64,000 nucleotides of DNA from Pogostemon cablin (taxonomy: Eukaryota; Streptophyta; Magnoliopsida; Lamiales; Lamiaceae): NCBI GenBank assembly GCA_023678885.1, contig CM042993.1, positions 828,501-892,500 of the forward strand, read 5' to 3'. The position numbers were made by a program, and so were the translations under genes. Below are positions 12,490 through 23,306 of the stretch, piece by piece. Below the pieces are notes generated by a model, which worked only from the letters and a program-made list of their open reading frames with translations, made no database searches and had not been told where the DNA came from. How positions within the stretch are numbered: position 1 is the stretch's first letter; each line of letters opens with the position of its first letter.

Positions 12490-12580
12490 TGGGGTTGAGT
12501 AGCTCGATGGGTTAGAGCGTATGCTGAGGTTATTCTACAATATACCCGAGGTTATGTATAAGTTCGAGGACAAAGAAAGT
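12490..12580 (+). other. tRNA-like sequence (SINE head or degenerate tRNA)
   Basis: TAGCTCGATGGGTTAGAGC (12500-12518) fits an internal box A and a D arm with GCTC/GAGC stem. AGTTCGAGGAC about 60 bases later resembles box B. The acceptor and T stems do not close, so this is not a functional tRNA. It may be a SINE head or an old tRNA pseudogene. Confidence 0.3.
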
Positions 12581-12659
12581 CGAGGATATTTTACATCGTA
12601 TGCAAGATTTATGCGTTAATTTGAAGAAAAAAATATAGCTTGGGCCCAATTTAGATATG

Positions 12660-12710
12660 AATGATAGTTCGTATGGTAGAGCGTATTCTTAATCTGTTAA
12701 GAAAGAAAAA
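12660..12710 (+). other. Second tRNA-like sequence
   Basis: AGTTCGTATGGTAGAGCG resembles box A. It is followed by the hairpin TTCTTA-ATCTGT-TAAGAA, placed like an anticodon arm. No T arm was seen. The 402-bp direct repeat starts inside this hairpin loop. Confidence 0.25.
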
Positions 12711-13092
12711 GGTGGAGGGAGCCAATGATCTAAAGTATACTAAAGGAGGATAATAATTTGCTTAGGTGGCAACTTGAGAGCCATTCAAGGGTGAGTTGTC
12801 ATTTTTATAGAATTTTGATTTTTTTTATAATAAACTAGCTTATGGAAGAAGATACATTATAATTACTTTATTTTAAATAACCAATCAAAATATTTAATTT
12901 TTTATCTTATTTAAAAATTTACCTAATACTTTAAGTATTTTTAACTTTTTATTTTTAAATCGGTTTTATATAAAAATTATATCAAATTAATCGTCATCTC
13001 ATGATCTTTAATTTGACATCCATATTATCAATATTATATGATTGGAGAAATAAATTCTTAAATTTAATAACAATTTATTTATTTTAAATGAT
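12691..13092. repeat. 402-bp direct repeat, left copy
   Basis: Almost identical to 14213-14614; one substitution was noticed. Offset is 1522 bp. An older relative of its right three quarters lies at about 15360-15690, so the sequence belongs to a dispersed family. Confidence 0.85.
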
Positions 13093-14211
13093 ACTACAAA
13101 AAAAATTGCTTATAAATACATTAAAAAGTGTTGTAATAGGTAATATATTAACACATTTTATCTATAACCACATTCATTTTTTGTGTGGTCCATTGTGCCG
13201 TGGGGATAGATAGTACCCCTATCACCACACTTTAAAGTGTGAAGAATTATGAAATATAATGACACATACTTTTATTAATACACATTAAAGTGTGAAGATA
13301 AGTGACTTATTAATACACTTTTAAATGTCATAATAAAATAATATTACATAAAATAAAATAAAAAGTGTGTTCTCTTAGACTTGATCCCGTATCACACATA
13401 TTAGATCCTTATTTCAAGTCAGAAAGCCATTAAACCATAAGTAATTCTTGTAATGTTTTATAAAAAATAATATATATACATAGAATACATAATTAAAGTT
13501 AATACTGAATTTATAATATTAATTTTATATTATCAATTTAATAGGTATAATAAAATAAAATAAAAATTATTAATTAAATTATAGTATAAATTTAATTTTT
13601 TTAAGATAAATAATAATATAGAAATGTATATAGCTAATTATTTTTAAAATAATTAATTTAAAGTAAAAGATTTTATTATTAAAGTAAAAATAAATTTTAT
13701 TTTGTTAATCATTAAATTAATTAAAATAATTATTTATTATAAAAAATTAAAAAAATTAATTTAATTTTTTTATAAATAAAATGTTTATATTTTATTATTT
13801 TAACAGCGTAACAAAAATTTAAAAATTAAATTAAATTTTAACCAAATTTGTAATCTTTCATCGTGTGTAGAAATAAAATAGTATATATTTACAAATGTAT
13901 TCTCAAGTGTCTCTAAACAGTACTTATAAGGATACTTTTTTGTATGTTAAAAAAGGTGTAGCAAAAATGTTGCTAAAGAGTATATATAAGGACACTTTGT
14001 TTTGTGTAGTAAAAAAGGTGCAGCAATAGATAAGTGTTCCTTTTGAAGTGTGGTGATAGGATAAATATTAACACACCATTTTATTAAGTGTCTTTATAGC
14101 ACACATATTGACACTCCTAAAAATATAATGTAACAATACAATACTTATTATCACATTGATGCTAAAATGACATTAAAAAATCTGTGGTTAAAGACATTTT
14201 TTGTTGTAGTG
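13092..14211. mobile_element. CACTA-like non-autonomous element, 1.1 kb
   Basis: The left end reads TACTACAAAAAAAATTGC; the right end read on the other strand is CACTACAACAAAAAATGTC. Subterminal AAGTGTG/ACACTTTTA-type repeats occur in both orientations, typical of CACTA elements. The interior is AT-rich and non-coding. Flanking trinucleotides are TGA and TAA, so a perfect 3-bp target duplication is missing. The element instead fills exactly the gap between the two 402-bp repeats. Confidence 0.65.
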
Positions 14212-14212
14212 T

Positions 14213-14614
14213 AATCTGTTAAGAAAGAAAAAGGTGGAGGGAGCCAATGATCTAAAGTATACTAAAGGAGGATAATAATTTGCTTAGGTGGCAACTTGAG
14301 AGCCATTCAAGGGTGAGTTGTCATTTTTATAGAATTTTGATTTTTTTTATAATAAACTAGCTTATGGAAGAAGATACATTATAATTACTTTATTTTAAAT
14401 AACCAATCAAAATATTTAATTTTTTATCTTATTTAAAAATTTACCTAATACTTTAAGTGTTTTTAACTTTTTATTTTTAAATCGGTTTTATATAAAAATT
14501 ATATCAAATTAATCGTCATCTCATGATCTTTAATTTGACATCCATATTATCAATATTATATGATTGGAGAAATAAATTCTTAAATTTAATAACAATTTAT
14601 TTATTTTAAATGAT
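14213..14614. repeat. 402-bp direct repeat, right copy
   Basis: Starts one base after the CACTA-like right end and copies 12691-13092. Confidence 0.85.
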
Positions 14615-15096
14615 TCTTTAATAAAATCTATTAATAAATAAAATATTTTTAGAGGAGTAAGAAATATTTAATATATTTAATATATTTATCCTTAGAATTT
14701 TTAAGTTTAATAAATTTAGTTAATTATAAAATTTTAAATTAGGAATTTCATGAAAAAAATAAATCTTAGTTTTATATTAATTAATTTTCATAATTGTTTA
14801 TCATTAATTATTTATTTTATATTTATTTTATTATATTTAATACCTTATACTTAATTATACAATAATGCATAATTGTTGTATACATTTATTAATTTTATTT
14901 GTTAACTGATAATAATTAGGAATGGCAGTGAGGATATTTTCGACTGTCCGTTCTATCCAAATTTTAATAGGGCAAATATGAATAATTGTAACCGGGTTTG
15001 AAATGGGTACGGATAAATGTAAAAAATTCCATTAAGGTCTATAATGGGTACGGGTAATACTTCAATACCTGTGGTACCCCATATATATATATAATA
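14615..15096. other. AT-rich intergenic with hAT-MITE remnant
   Basis: No gene was seen. From about 14918 to 15080, TAGGAATGGCAGTG and GGGTACGGGTAATAC-like stretches are a decayed relative of the hAT MITE at 9232-9798; only the left terminus is recognisable. Confidence 0.5.
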
Positions 15097-15300
15097 CTCT
15101 ATCCGCCCGGTTCTAATTTATCCATTTGCATTTTGCATGTGGATTAAAAAGTATTATTATTATATGTAAAATGTGTAGTTGTATTAGGGGGAAGTGGTAT
15201 GTCATATTGTGTATTTTTTACTAAATAAATAGGGGAAATTGATACCTTTGATGCGGACGCTAAAAATTAAAATGGATACTTTAGAAGTGGATGGATGGAG
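15097..15300. mobile_element. Stowaway-like MITE, decayed
   Basis: TA-flanked, with ends CTCTATCCGCCCGG and GTGGATGGATGGAG, degenerate forms of the CTCCCTCCGTCC/GGACGGAGGGAG inverted ends. The interior phrase GCATGTGGATTAAAAAGTATT recurs in related elements in this window. Non-coding. Confidence 0.6.
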
Positions 15301-15984
15301 TATAATTTATATATTATGAGATATCTTTAGTATTTTAAAGAAGGATCCAAATTTGATTGGGTGTCAACATGAGAGTAAATTAAGGGTGACATGACATTTT
15401 ATTAGATTTTTTAATTTTTTTAATAATAAACTTAGCTTATGAAAGAAGATATTATAGTTACTTTATTTTAAACAACCAATCAAAATATTTATTTTGTTTA
15501 TCTTATTTAAAATTTTACCTAAAACATTAAGTATTTTTATCTTTTTAATTTTAAATTAATTATATACAAAAATTATATCAAATTAATCGTCTTCTCATGA
15601 TCTTTAGTTTGACATCCATATTATCAATATTATATGATTGGAGAAATATATTCTTAAATTTAATAATAATTTCAAATAAAATGACTAGATTAATTTGAGA
15701 GTGACTTGCCATTTTATCTGATTTTCTATTTAATTTTTTTGGCTTGGTTATGTATCTCAGTGCCCATTTAGTAATTAGAATGTATTTAAGGGATTTAGTT
15801 GTAAATTTTATTAATTTAAAGACGAAACTTTCACGGAAAGTCAGCAAATCACAATCTCATCCCAACACTCTCTCCACCCACCTCTCGGTCTCCCTTCTGC
15901 TTTGAGGAGTCATCCGTTGAACCCTTATCCTATCTTCTTCCCCACTTGACTGCTCTCTCGCTTTCCCTCTTTCTCTCCTCCGCA
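15301..15984. other. Upstream region of the plastid L12 gene
   Basis: 15360-15690 is an older relative of the 402-bp repeat. From about 15850 the sequence becomes rich in C and T (TCTCCACCC, CTCTCTCGC), typical of a plant 5' leader. No TATA box can be assigned with confidence. Confidence 0.5.
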
Positions 15985-16560
15985 ATGGCGTCAGCGTTGC
16001 CTTCAGTCACTCTTCGCTCTACTTCTTACCCTACACCCTCCAACGCTTATCCTACGCATCCTCCCGCCTCATTCCTGAAACAATTCATCGAATTCCCCCT
16101 CAAAACCACCCCCACATTACTCTGTCGCCGCGCATCCGCGATCCGCCCCCTCGCCGCCGTCGACGCTCCTGAAAAAGTGGTCGAACTCGGCGACCAGATC
16201 TCGAACCTTACCCTCGCGGACGCACAGAAGCTGGTCGAGTTTCTCCAGGACAAGCTCGGAGTATCGGCCGCGTCGTTTGCACCGGCCGCGGTGGCCGTAG
16301 CAGCACCAGGCGCGGCGGCGTATGCGCCGGTAGCCGTAGAGGAGAAAACGAAATTCGATGTGGTGATCGAGGATGTGCCGAGCAACTCGAGAATCGCGAC
16401 GATTAAAGTGGTTAGGGCATTGACAAACCTGGCATTGAAGGAGGCGAAGGACTTGATTGAAGGATTGCCGAAGAAATTCAAGGAGGCGGTGTCGAAAGAG
16501 GAGGCTGAAGAGGCCAAGAAGCAGCTGGAAGAAGCCTGCTCCAAGATCTCCATTGTTTAG
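15985..16560 (+). CDS. RPL12: Plastid 50S ribosomal protein bL12c precursor
   Basis: Intronless, 191 codons plus TAG. L12 dimers form the flexible ribosomal stalk that recruits and activates translation GTPases; this copy would act in the plastid. Residues 1 to about 57 are a Ser/Thr/Pro-rich transit peptide ending near RPLAAVDAPEK. The N-terminal dimer domain follows (VVELGDQISNLTLADAQKL), then an Ala/Pro/Val hinge (about 95-125), then the C-terminal factor-binding domain from KTKFDVVIEDVP, with IKVVRALTNLALKEAKDLIE. An in-frame ATG at 15946 exists, but the one at 15985 gives the usual MAS start. Length is normal for the family. The coding part is far richer in GC than its surroundings. A bacterial or mitochondrial L12 is excluded by the transit peptide and hinge. 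Confidence 0.96.
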   Translation: MASALPSVTLRSTSYPTPSNAYPTHPPASFLKQFIEFPLKTTPTLLCRRASAIRPLAAVDAPEKVVELGDQISNLTLADAQKLVEFLQDKLGVSAASFAPAAVAVAAPGAAAYAPVAVEEKTKFDVVIEDVPSNSRIATIKVVRALTNLALKEAKDLIEGLPKKFKEAVSKEEAEEAKKQLEEACSKISIV

Positions 16561-16849
16561 GTGGATTTTGATTTTGCATTGCACCATAAATAAATACTTA
16601 TATTGTATTGGATGTAGATTATTCGTCGATTTATAAATAAATCAATTTTATGCTCCATTTTCCTATTCCATTTTCTCCTCATATCCGCCACTATTGCTAA
16701 TACGGATTACTACATAATTTGTTGGTCTATGGTCCTTTGTTCATTCTATAATAACTATATAATGCAATGTCTCAATTTTCACTGGACAAATGGTCATTTT
16801 GAAATATGTTATATTTGATTTTTTTTTTTGTTCTTTTCATTACTCCCTA
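16561..16849. other. 3' flank of the plastid L12 gene
   Basis: Contains probable 3' UTR with AATAAA-like motifs around 16588-16640. No other gene was seen before the copia element. Confidence 0.6.
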
Positions 16850-16854
16850 TTTAA

Positions 16855-17002
16855 TGAAGAAAGAGAAAATATTTCTTAATTGTATAATGTATGAGTGTAC
16901 AATATATACAGGGTGAGAGATTCCTAACAAAGTCCTAAAATCTCTAAAACAATAATCTACCAGATAGGATACAAGATCACAAATATATTCTCTCTCTTAA
17001 TA
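16855..17002 (-). repeat. Copia 3' LTR
   Basis: Matches 21402-21541 with scattered substitutions and a short indel (ATATATAC). On the coding strand it starts TATTAAGAG instead of TG and ends CA. Confidence 0.85.
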
Positions 17003-17049
17003 CGCCCGCAAAATCGACGTGCTGTCGGCAATGGAGAGTTTGGTCCGAA

Positions 17050-17965
17050 GTTCTTAAAAACGTGAACGTGATAGGGGCTTGGTAAGTAAGTCAGCCAATT
17101 GATCCTTTGTATGAATATAAGCAACAGACAGTTTGCCCTTACCAACCAAATCACGGACAAAATGAAGATCAGTCGCAGTATGCTTCAAACGAGAATGATG
17201 CATAGGATTGAGAGCAAGCCTGGTGGCCCCCATGTTATCGCACATTAGGCGAGTGATGTGCGAGGGGAAATGCCAAGTTCATGAAACAAATGGTGAAGCC
17301 AACACACTTCCGAAGCAGCTGATGCAAGAGCACGATACTCAGCTTTGGTGGAAGAACGTGCTACGCCACGCTGTTTTTGTGATCGCCATTAAATGGGATT
17401 TGCACCAAGGAAATATGACATATGCAGAAGTTGATTTTCCATCACCTAGATCATCCCCAAAATCAGAGTCACTGTTGGCTGTCATATGAAGAGAATGAGA
17501 GCGTTGTAACAATAAGCCATGATGCAAAGTACCTTTCAAGTATCGAAAGAGCCGTTTAACAACATCCCAATGAGCTGCAGTAGGAGAAGACATGTTTTGA
17601 TCTAGACGATTAACAATGAAGGCAATGTCTGGCCTAGTGAAAGTGAGGTATTGGAGACCCCCAAGAGCACTGCGATATTCAGTGGCATCTATGCTCTCAG
17701 TAGAGGTAATAGGCTTGGGCTGCATAGGTGTAGTGACTGGTTTGACGCCATCAAGATGAAAATGCCGTAAAAGATCAGTAATATACTTGTGTTGAGATAA
17801 GAACATACCATCTTTGCAAGAAGCAACCTCAATACCAAGGAAGTAAGTAAGTGGGCCAAGGTCCTTCACTATGAAGGACTTTTGAAGATGTGTAGTAAGC
17901 TCTGAAATTGTGCGAGAGCAAGAACCAGTTATAACCAAATCATCAACATATGCAAGAACCAACAA
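17050..17965 (-). pseudogene. Copia RT C-terminus and RNase H
   Basis: AYVDDLVITGS, the copia reverse-transcriptase active site, lies at about 17930-17953. It is followed by FLGIEVA, ALGGLQYLTFTRPDIAF and YLKGTLHH, then a region with frameshifts, and finally HFVRDLV and DQLADLLTKPL near 17060-17160, the typical copia pol end. At least two frame changes between 17245 and 17400 prevent a continuous product. Confidence 0.85.
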
Positions 17966-18873
17966 GGTAGTAAATTGGCGTCGAAAAATAAAAAGTGAAA
18001 AATTAGCCCGTGATTGCGAGAACCCAAATGATAGGAACGCCGATTTAAGAGCATTATACCAAGCCCGAGGGGCCTGGCGAAGGCCATAAAGAGTTCGACG
18101 TAGGAGGCAGACATGGTCAGGAAAAGTAGAATCAGTGAACCAGGTGGTTGGGTCATGTAAACAGGGACATCTAAAGTGCTATGCAGGAATGCATTACTTA
18201 CATCAAGCTGGCGAAGAGGCCATTTGTATTGCAATGCAAGAGACAACACAGTACGGATGGTAGATGGCTTAACTACTGGACTAAAAGTTTCCCGAAAATC
18301 AATGCCTGGACGTTGTTGAAAACCCTTTGCTACAAGTCTTGTTTTAATTTTGTCAATGGAGCCGTCAGGGTGTCTTTTAACACGGAACACCCACTTGCAC
18401 CCGATGATGTTGGCCTCAGAAGGAGGGGGGACAAGATCCCATGTACCGAAGCGCTGAAGTGCAGTGAATTCATCTGCCATTGCAGCTCTCCAATGAGGAT
18501 GAGAGAGAGCTTGGCGTACTGTGGATGGTTCAATGGCATCATGAATTGGATGTTTGGTGGTTGAATGTAATCTCTTTGGCATGTAAATGTTGTTTTGACT
18601 TCTTGTTCTCATCACATGTGTTCTGGTGGCTGCTTGAGCGTCATTAGTGATAGAAGGCTCCGGAGCTACTGCATGATCATGAAATGTCGGAGGATCGATA
18701 GCAGGAGCTGAGGGAGCTTCAATAGTGATGTGTTCGTTTATAGCCGATGTGGGTGTTTGATCCGAAGGCTGAAGAACATAAATAGTTATCCCAGAAGTGG
18801 TACTTGGATTATTTACTGGTGGAGATGAGACACTCGAAAATATATCTTCATGGAAACGAACATGACGAGACAA
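17929..18873 (-). pseudogene. Copia reverse transcriptase N-terminal half
   Basis: Shows GCKWVFRVKRHPDGSIDK, RLVAKGFQQRPGIDF, ETFSPVVKP and QLDVSNAFLH, standard copia RT blocks. It shifts frame before the YVDD segment. The N-terminal part is a Ser/Thr/Pro-rich linker from integrase. The same region is copied at 30399-32029. Confidence 0.85.
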
Positions 18874-19007
18874 CCAGTGAGAGAGTCAAGACATTTATAA
18901 GCATTCTGGGAGGTTGAATAGCCCACAAATATACACTCAAGAGAAGGTGTCGTGAGTTTGCCCGGGAGATAGGGACGAAGCCACGGAAAGCAACGACAAC
19001 CAAAAAC

Positions 19008-19525
19008 TTACAATTTTTCATAATTAGGAGATGTCCCAAAGATAGCCTGAAATGGACTTTTCTGATTAAGTAAGGAAGTCGGCATTCGATTAATCAAGTA
19101 TACTGCAGTCTGAACGGCAAAGGACCAATACGATGGTGGCAACGCAGCATGATGGAGTAAAGCCCGACTAACTTCCAAGACATGGCGATTTCGGCGCTCA
19201 ACAAGCCCATTTTGCTCTGGGGTATAGGGTGCAGTTGTCAACCATGAAATGCCATGTAGATTTAGATAAGAATGCAATGCAGTAAACTCTCCCCATTATC
19301 AGAATACAAATTCTTAATCTCATGCCCAAATTGTTTTTCAACCAATTTGCGAAATTAAGGAAAAATAGAAGCAACCTCTGATTTAGAATGCAAAGGATAT
19401 AGCCAGCTATAACGTGTGTGTAGATCAAAAAGCAATAGAAAATATTTAAAACCATCCACAGAAACAATGGGAGCAGGTCCCCAAGCATCTGCATATAAAT
19501 AATACAAAGGGTGCGTAGCAATAAA
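19008..19525 (-). pseudogene. Copia integrase core, interrupted
   Basis: TTAPYTPEQNGLVERRNRH and YLINRMPTSLL mark the C-terminal part of the copia rve core. The upstream part (19278-19525) is out of frame with it. The integrase is further cut by the solo LTR at 19531. Confidence 0.8.
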
Positions 19526-19530
19526 TGAAG

Positions 19531-20484
19531 TGTTGGGATAAACATACGAATAATCAAATAATAATCTATTCGTCTATACAGCGGAATGATCAATTTTCCC
19601 TCTCTTGTATGAATCTAGCAGGAAACAATCCTAATAATATAATGCACGATAAAACAAGCAATCAATAAAGCACAACACCAGCAATTTAACGTGGAAAATC
19701 TCCTCAATATGAGAAGGTAAAAAACCACGGGACCGAAGCCCACCAAAAAACTTCACTATGAGATAAAATTCCAAGAGTTACAATCTGCCACCATAGACAT
19801 TCTATCACAAACGTATCAAGACACTCAATACTCGATAACAAACAACGAGATTAGAAAGACCTCACCAAACTACACCAACTACCGTTCAGAGTTCACAACT
19901 GTAGGAACCTTCGAATCCGATCTCCACCGTCCAGAATCAACCGCTATGAGTGTTGAACGTTCTGTCCAAATTACAGCTCGATCCAACGGTTAGTTTGTGC
20001 GAAACGGCTCTTTCCTCTTGACTGCACAGAACAGAATTGCCCAACAAACTGCTTCTGTTTTCGGCTGATTCCCGTCAACTCAAAGCTCCAAACACGATCT
20101 TCACCGTTCAGAATATACTTCAACTAGTTCCGAACGTACTGACCAAGATTCAGCTTGATCCGATGGTTGAAACTCTAGTTATGCCTCTGCAATATTATCT
20201 TATAGTGATGAAGATGAAGAGAGAAGGATGAGGAGTAAAGTCAGCAAGCTCCAATTCCTCCCGTATGCCTTCTTCGCCAATTACATACACCTGTGGGGTC
20301 AGTTGGTATGCCACTTAAGTCAAGCAGCTGGTGGACAACTCTCATGTCACAATAATTACAATAATTATAATTATAATGTCTCTCTCTTCCGTTAATGGCG
20401 TAAGATAACACCAAGTATCGGGCCTACTTGGGGTTACCTTGTTGGCTATTGGGCTCTTCACATATTTGGAAACCCAACCCAACA
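19531..20484. repeat. Solo LTR nested in the copia element
   Basis: 954 bp starting TGTTGGGAT and ending ACCCAACA, with perfect 5-bp target duplication TGAAG on both sides (19526-19530, 20485-20489). No internal retroelement sequence lies between the ends, so it is the product of LTR-LTR recombination. It inserted after the host copia element. Confidence 0.88.
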
Positions 20485-20489
20485 TGAAG

Positions 20490-20907
20490 TACCAAAAAAG
20501 GGCAGTTTATGAGCTTTACTCATCTGGCAAGAAACACAATTCAAGTCTGTAGACCGAGACTGTTTTATTACATGCAATTGAAAAGAACTAGTAATAAAGG
20601 AACATGTGTCCATAGATGGGTGCCCTAGACGAGTATGCCAACGAGCAGAAGAAGTCCGAGTGCCAATGATTGTATTTGCAGATGGCACAGATGCAGTGGG
20701 AGGAAACAATTGATATACTCCATCCTGACAAGGGCCCTTAAGCAGATGCGCCCCTATTTTGAGATCCTTAATAATATAATGAGATGGAAAAAATTCCATC
20801 GAAACATGGTTAGCTTCAGTAAACTTGCTCGCATATAATAAATTTTGGGTAGCAGAGGGGACGCACAATATATCAGTTAATATGAACTTTCTGTTAGGAA
20901 AAGACAA
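20490..20907 (-). pseudogene. Copia GAG-pre-integrase / integrase zinc-binding segment
   Basis: Contains LTDILCVPSATQNLLYASK and RWHTRLGHPSMDT, then CVSCQMSKAHKLPF, the HHCC-type segment preceding the integrase core. It is the open stretch just upstream, in coding direction, of the solo LTR insertion. Confidence 0.8.
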
Positions 20908-20984
20908 ATATGAAATACCAGCATGAGAAATGGGTAATCCAGTACCATCAGCAACATGAACTTCATCCGTATCGTCGTACTCGG

Positions 20985-21045
20985 AATGAATCGATAAGTT
21001 GTTTAAATCTGATGTAAGGCTGTGCGATGCTCCAGAATCGATAAG
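20985..21045 (-). pseudogene. Copia aspartic protease remnant
   Basis: LIDSGASHSL, with the DSG catalytic triplet at 21031-21039 (complement). A TAG stop at 21048-21046 separates it from the gag zinc knuckle. Confidence 0.7.
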
Positions 21046-21402
21046 CTAGGGAAAACCATTGTTGGAGGGTGGCGACTGGACAGCCTGGGCTGCCGTTGGA
21101 GGGCGACAACATTGCAAGGCTGAGTGTCCTGGTTGTGCACAAAGTTGGCAGACTATAGGCGGACGAGAAGAAAAAGTTGGATTACCTGAGTAATAATTTC
21201 GGTCATTGTTGGAACCACGACGATTGTTGGAGTTCCGTGGTGCACCAGTCTGTCCCGAGTTCGAGCCACAGGAAAAATTGCTTCTATGAGAGTATGAGTC
21301 ACAGTTCGAGGGCTGACCCCGAGGAGATTGACATGCTGGGGAAAAAGATGGATAATAGCGGCAGGTGTGGTAAGGAGAAATTTCAGATCCTCTTGATACC
21401 AT
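21046..21402 (-). pseudogene. Copia gag remnant with CCHC zinc knuckle
   Basis: CQLCAQPGHSALQC matches the CX2CX4HX4C knuckle. The preceding part is Ser/Asn/Arg-rich linker that begins at the primer site, so the usual 200-residue gag core is deleted. Confidence 0.75.
21390..21401 (-). other. Copia primer-binding site
   Basis: On the - strand TGGTATCAAGAG directly follows the LTR, close to the TGGTATCAGAGC complement of initiator Met-tRNA. Confidence 0.8.
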
Positions 21403-21541
21403 GAAGAAAGAGAAGAATATTTCTTAATTGTATAATGTATGAGTGTACAGGGTGAGAGATTCCTAACAAACTCCTAAAATCTCTAAAATAATAATCTACA
21501 AGATAGGATACAAGATTACAGATATATTTTATCTCTTAATA
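21402..21541 (-). repeat. Copia 5' LTR
   Basis: Pairs with 16855-17002; ends CA on the coding strand directly before the primer site. Confidence 0.85.
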
Positions 21542-22056
21542 TTTAATACTAGGAATGTTTTTTGTGAGATCAATTTAGTTATCACTTTCGCCATAAATTA
21601 TTATTATTTTCATTATAAAATGTTATCACTTTTTATTTACATTATAAATTATAAGTAACATTATCACTTTTCATTACTTTATTATCATTTTTCTATGTAA
21701 AACTTATTACTTTTTGACCTGTGAATACTTACGTGGGATGATCTCACACAAGTCTTTACGGTCTCACACAAGTTTTTGCCTTAATACATAGTAAATGAAT
21801 ATAAGGTTGTACATATAACTTCGTTATAGTGTCGCATGTATTGGTTAAATAAATCTATGTATAATAACACATAAGTATAATTATGCGTAAGATAACCCTA
21901 AAAAATTAACTATAACATTGCATATGTAATCACGAATGTAAGGCGTCGGCAGTCAAGCAAACACAATGATGTTCGAAATTAAAAAATATTTGGCATTTTT
22001 CAAGAAAAAGAATATATTTGGTGACATTTTCCAATAGGGAATGCTGTTAAAAGTTA

Positions 22057-22188
22057 CTCTCTACGTCCGCCCGAAAGGTAATTTATGAGACACATACACC
22101 CCACTAATATACCTACCAACTACACCTAATAATATTCCTTAATCCACGTGCAAAAAGCAAATATCCATTTTGTGGCGGACGGAATGAG
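22057..22188. mobile_element. Stowaway-like MITE
   Basis: TA-flanked, with inverted ends CTCTCTACGTCCGCC and GGCGGACGGAATGAG. 132 bp, non-coding. Confidence 0.65.
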
Positions 22189-22234
22189 TACTTCTGTTCA
22201 GTTGATATTGTTGGGAATTTAATTGGTCAGTAAA

Positions 22235-22420
22235 GATTAATAAATAAAATAATCATCAATTAAATAATAATTAAAGTGAATGAATTTGGTTTTACATGTA
22301 GAATTGATCAAATATGGTAATTGTAAGGATTAATAAATAAATTAATCATCAATTAAATAATAATTAAAGTGGTTGAAATTAGTCTTACTGGAATTAATCA
22401 AATACTGTAATTGATCAAAT
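22235..22420. repeat. 93-bp tandem duplication
   Basis: The block starting GATTAATAAATAAA at 22235 recurs at 22328 with a few substitutions. Confidence 0.75.
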
Positions 22421-23306
22421 ATGATAGTGATCACGATTACTACTTAAAATAACAATTTTACCATATATGAGAGTGGTCTGGAACCTATAAAGAGGATTAT
22501 TGTGGATTATTGTGCATTTATTCAAAACACACTTTGATACATAAAAAACCCAAAGCATCTCACTTCTCTCTTAGTTCGCCGGAGTTCCTGCTAACGAGAA
22601 GACGTTTAAGGTTAACAATTCTCTATTTTCATTAATAATTCTTCTTTCTACTTTCATGTCGTTTAAGGTTAATAATTCTCCTTTCTATTTTCATTAATAA
22701 TTCTCCTTTCTATTTTTATATATTCATTGTAATAGTAATTGATTGGTATCCCTATAAACCCATACATACAATATAGGAATAGTGTATGCTAGTATTTCAT
22801 GTACTCATAGAAGTACTACAAAATTAACCAGTTTACGTGAAGGTGTTTGTTGTTTAATTATTATTATTATTATTTTATTTAGTTGTTAGTTAACAAATCA
22901 CTTATACTTTCCATTTTTTTCAAGTTTCTTATAACTCTCATAATTTGTTTTTTATGAAATCAATAGATTAACTAACCCACATGATTTAATTGTTTAATTA
23001 TTTCTAAGTATGTTGTTTGTCTAATGTTATTTAGTCATCAAAATCCACAAATTACATGGCATTCAATTTGGCGAAGATCGGCTTTCTAAAAAGTTCGAAT
23101 GAAGATCTTGTTGAAAAGAAAAAAAAAATCGATAGAAGATGTATATATTACTGGCCGAATAAATTGAAAAGCCCATTAAACTTAAATAAAAGCCCAACAC
23201 TGTGTCATTGTAAAGGCCTAAATACATGTCAATTTTGAGCAAGTCCATAAAATTTCATCTCTTCGCTTGAAACTTTGTAGATCAGTGCACCGCCGCCGGA
23301 CACATC

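Larger units (their letters stand above)
16855..21541 (-). mobile_element. Degenerate Ty1/copia retrotransposon with a nested solo LTR
   Basis: LTRs lie at 16855-17002 (148 bp, 3' LTR) and 21402-21541 (140 bp, 5' LTR), with a perfect 5-bp target duplication TTTAA (16850-16854, 21542-21546). On the - strand the order is gag remnant, protease, integrase, reverse transcriptase, RNase H, which is the copia order. Most of gag is missing, since the open stretch runs from the primer site almost straight into the zinc knuckle. Several stops and frameshifts and a 954-bp solo LTR in the integrase region leave it defective. Confidence 0.92.
21547..23306. other. Intergenic upstream of PheRS beta
   Basis: AT-rich. 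Holds a short Stowaway-like MITE and a 93-bp tandem duplication. A TTGTTGGGAATTT start at 22209 and TATAAAG at 22488 look LTR-like, but no partner end or target duplication was found. About 23230-23306 is the probable 5' leader of PheRS beta. Confidence 0.5.

Noticed and set aside
16047..16587. Two long minus-strand open frames opposite the plastid L12 gene
   Set aside because: They are antisense shadows of a GC-rich coding exon; no family resemblance and the + strand protein is unambiguous.
22209..22720. A solo LTR starting TGTTGGGAATTT upstream of PheRS beta
   Set aside because: TATA-like sequence and leader-like stretch are present, but no ...CA end with matching 5-bp duplication was seen.
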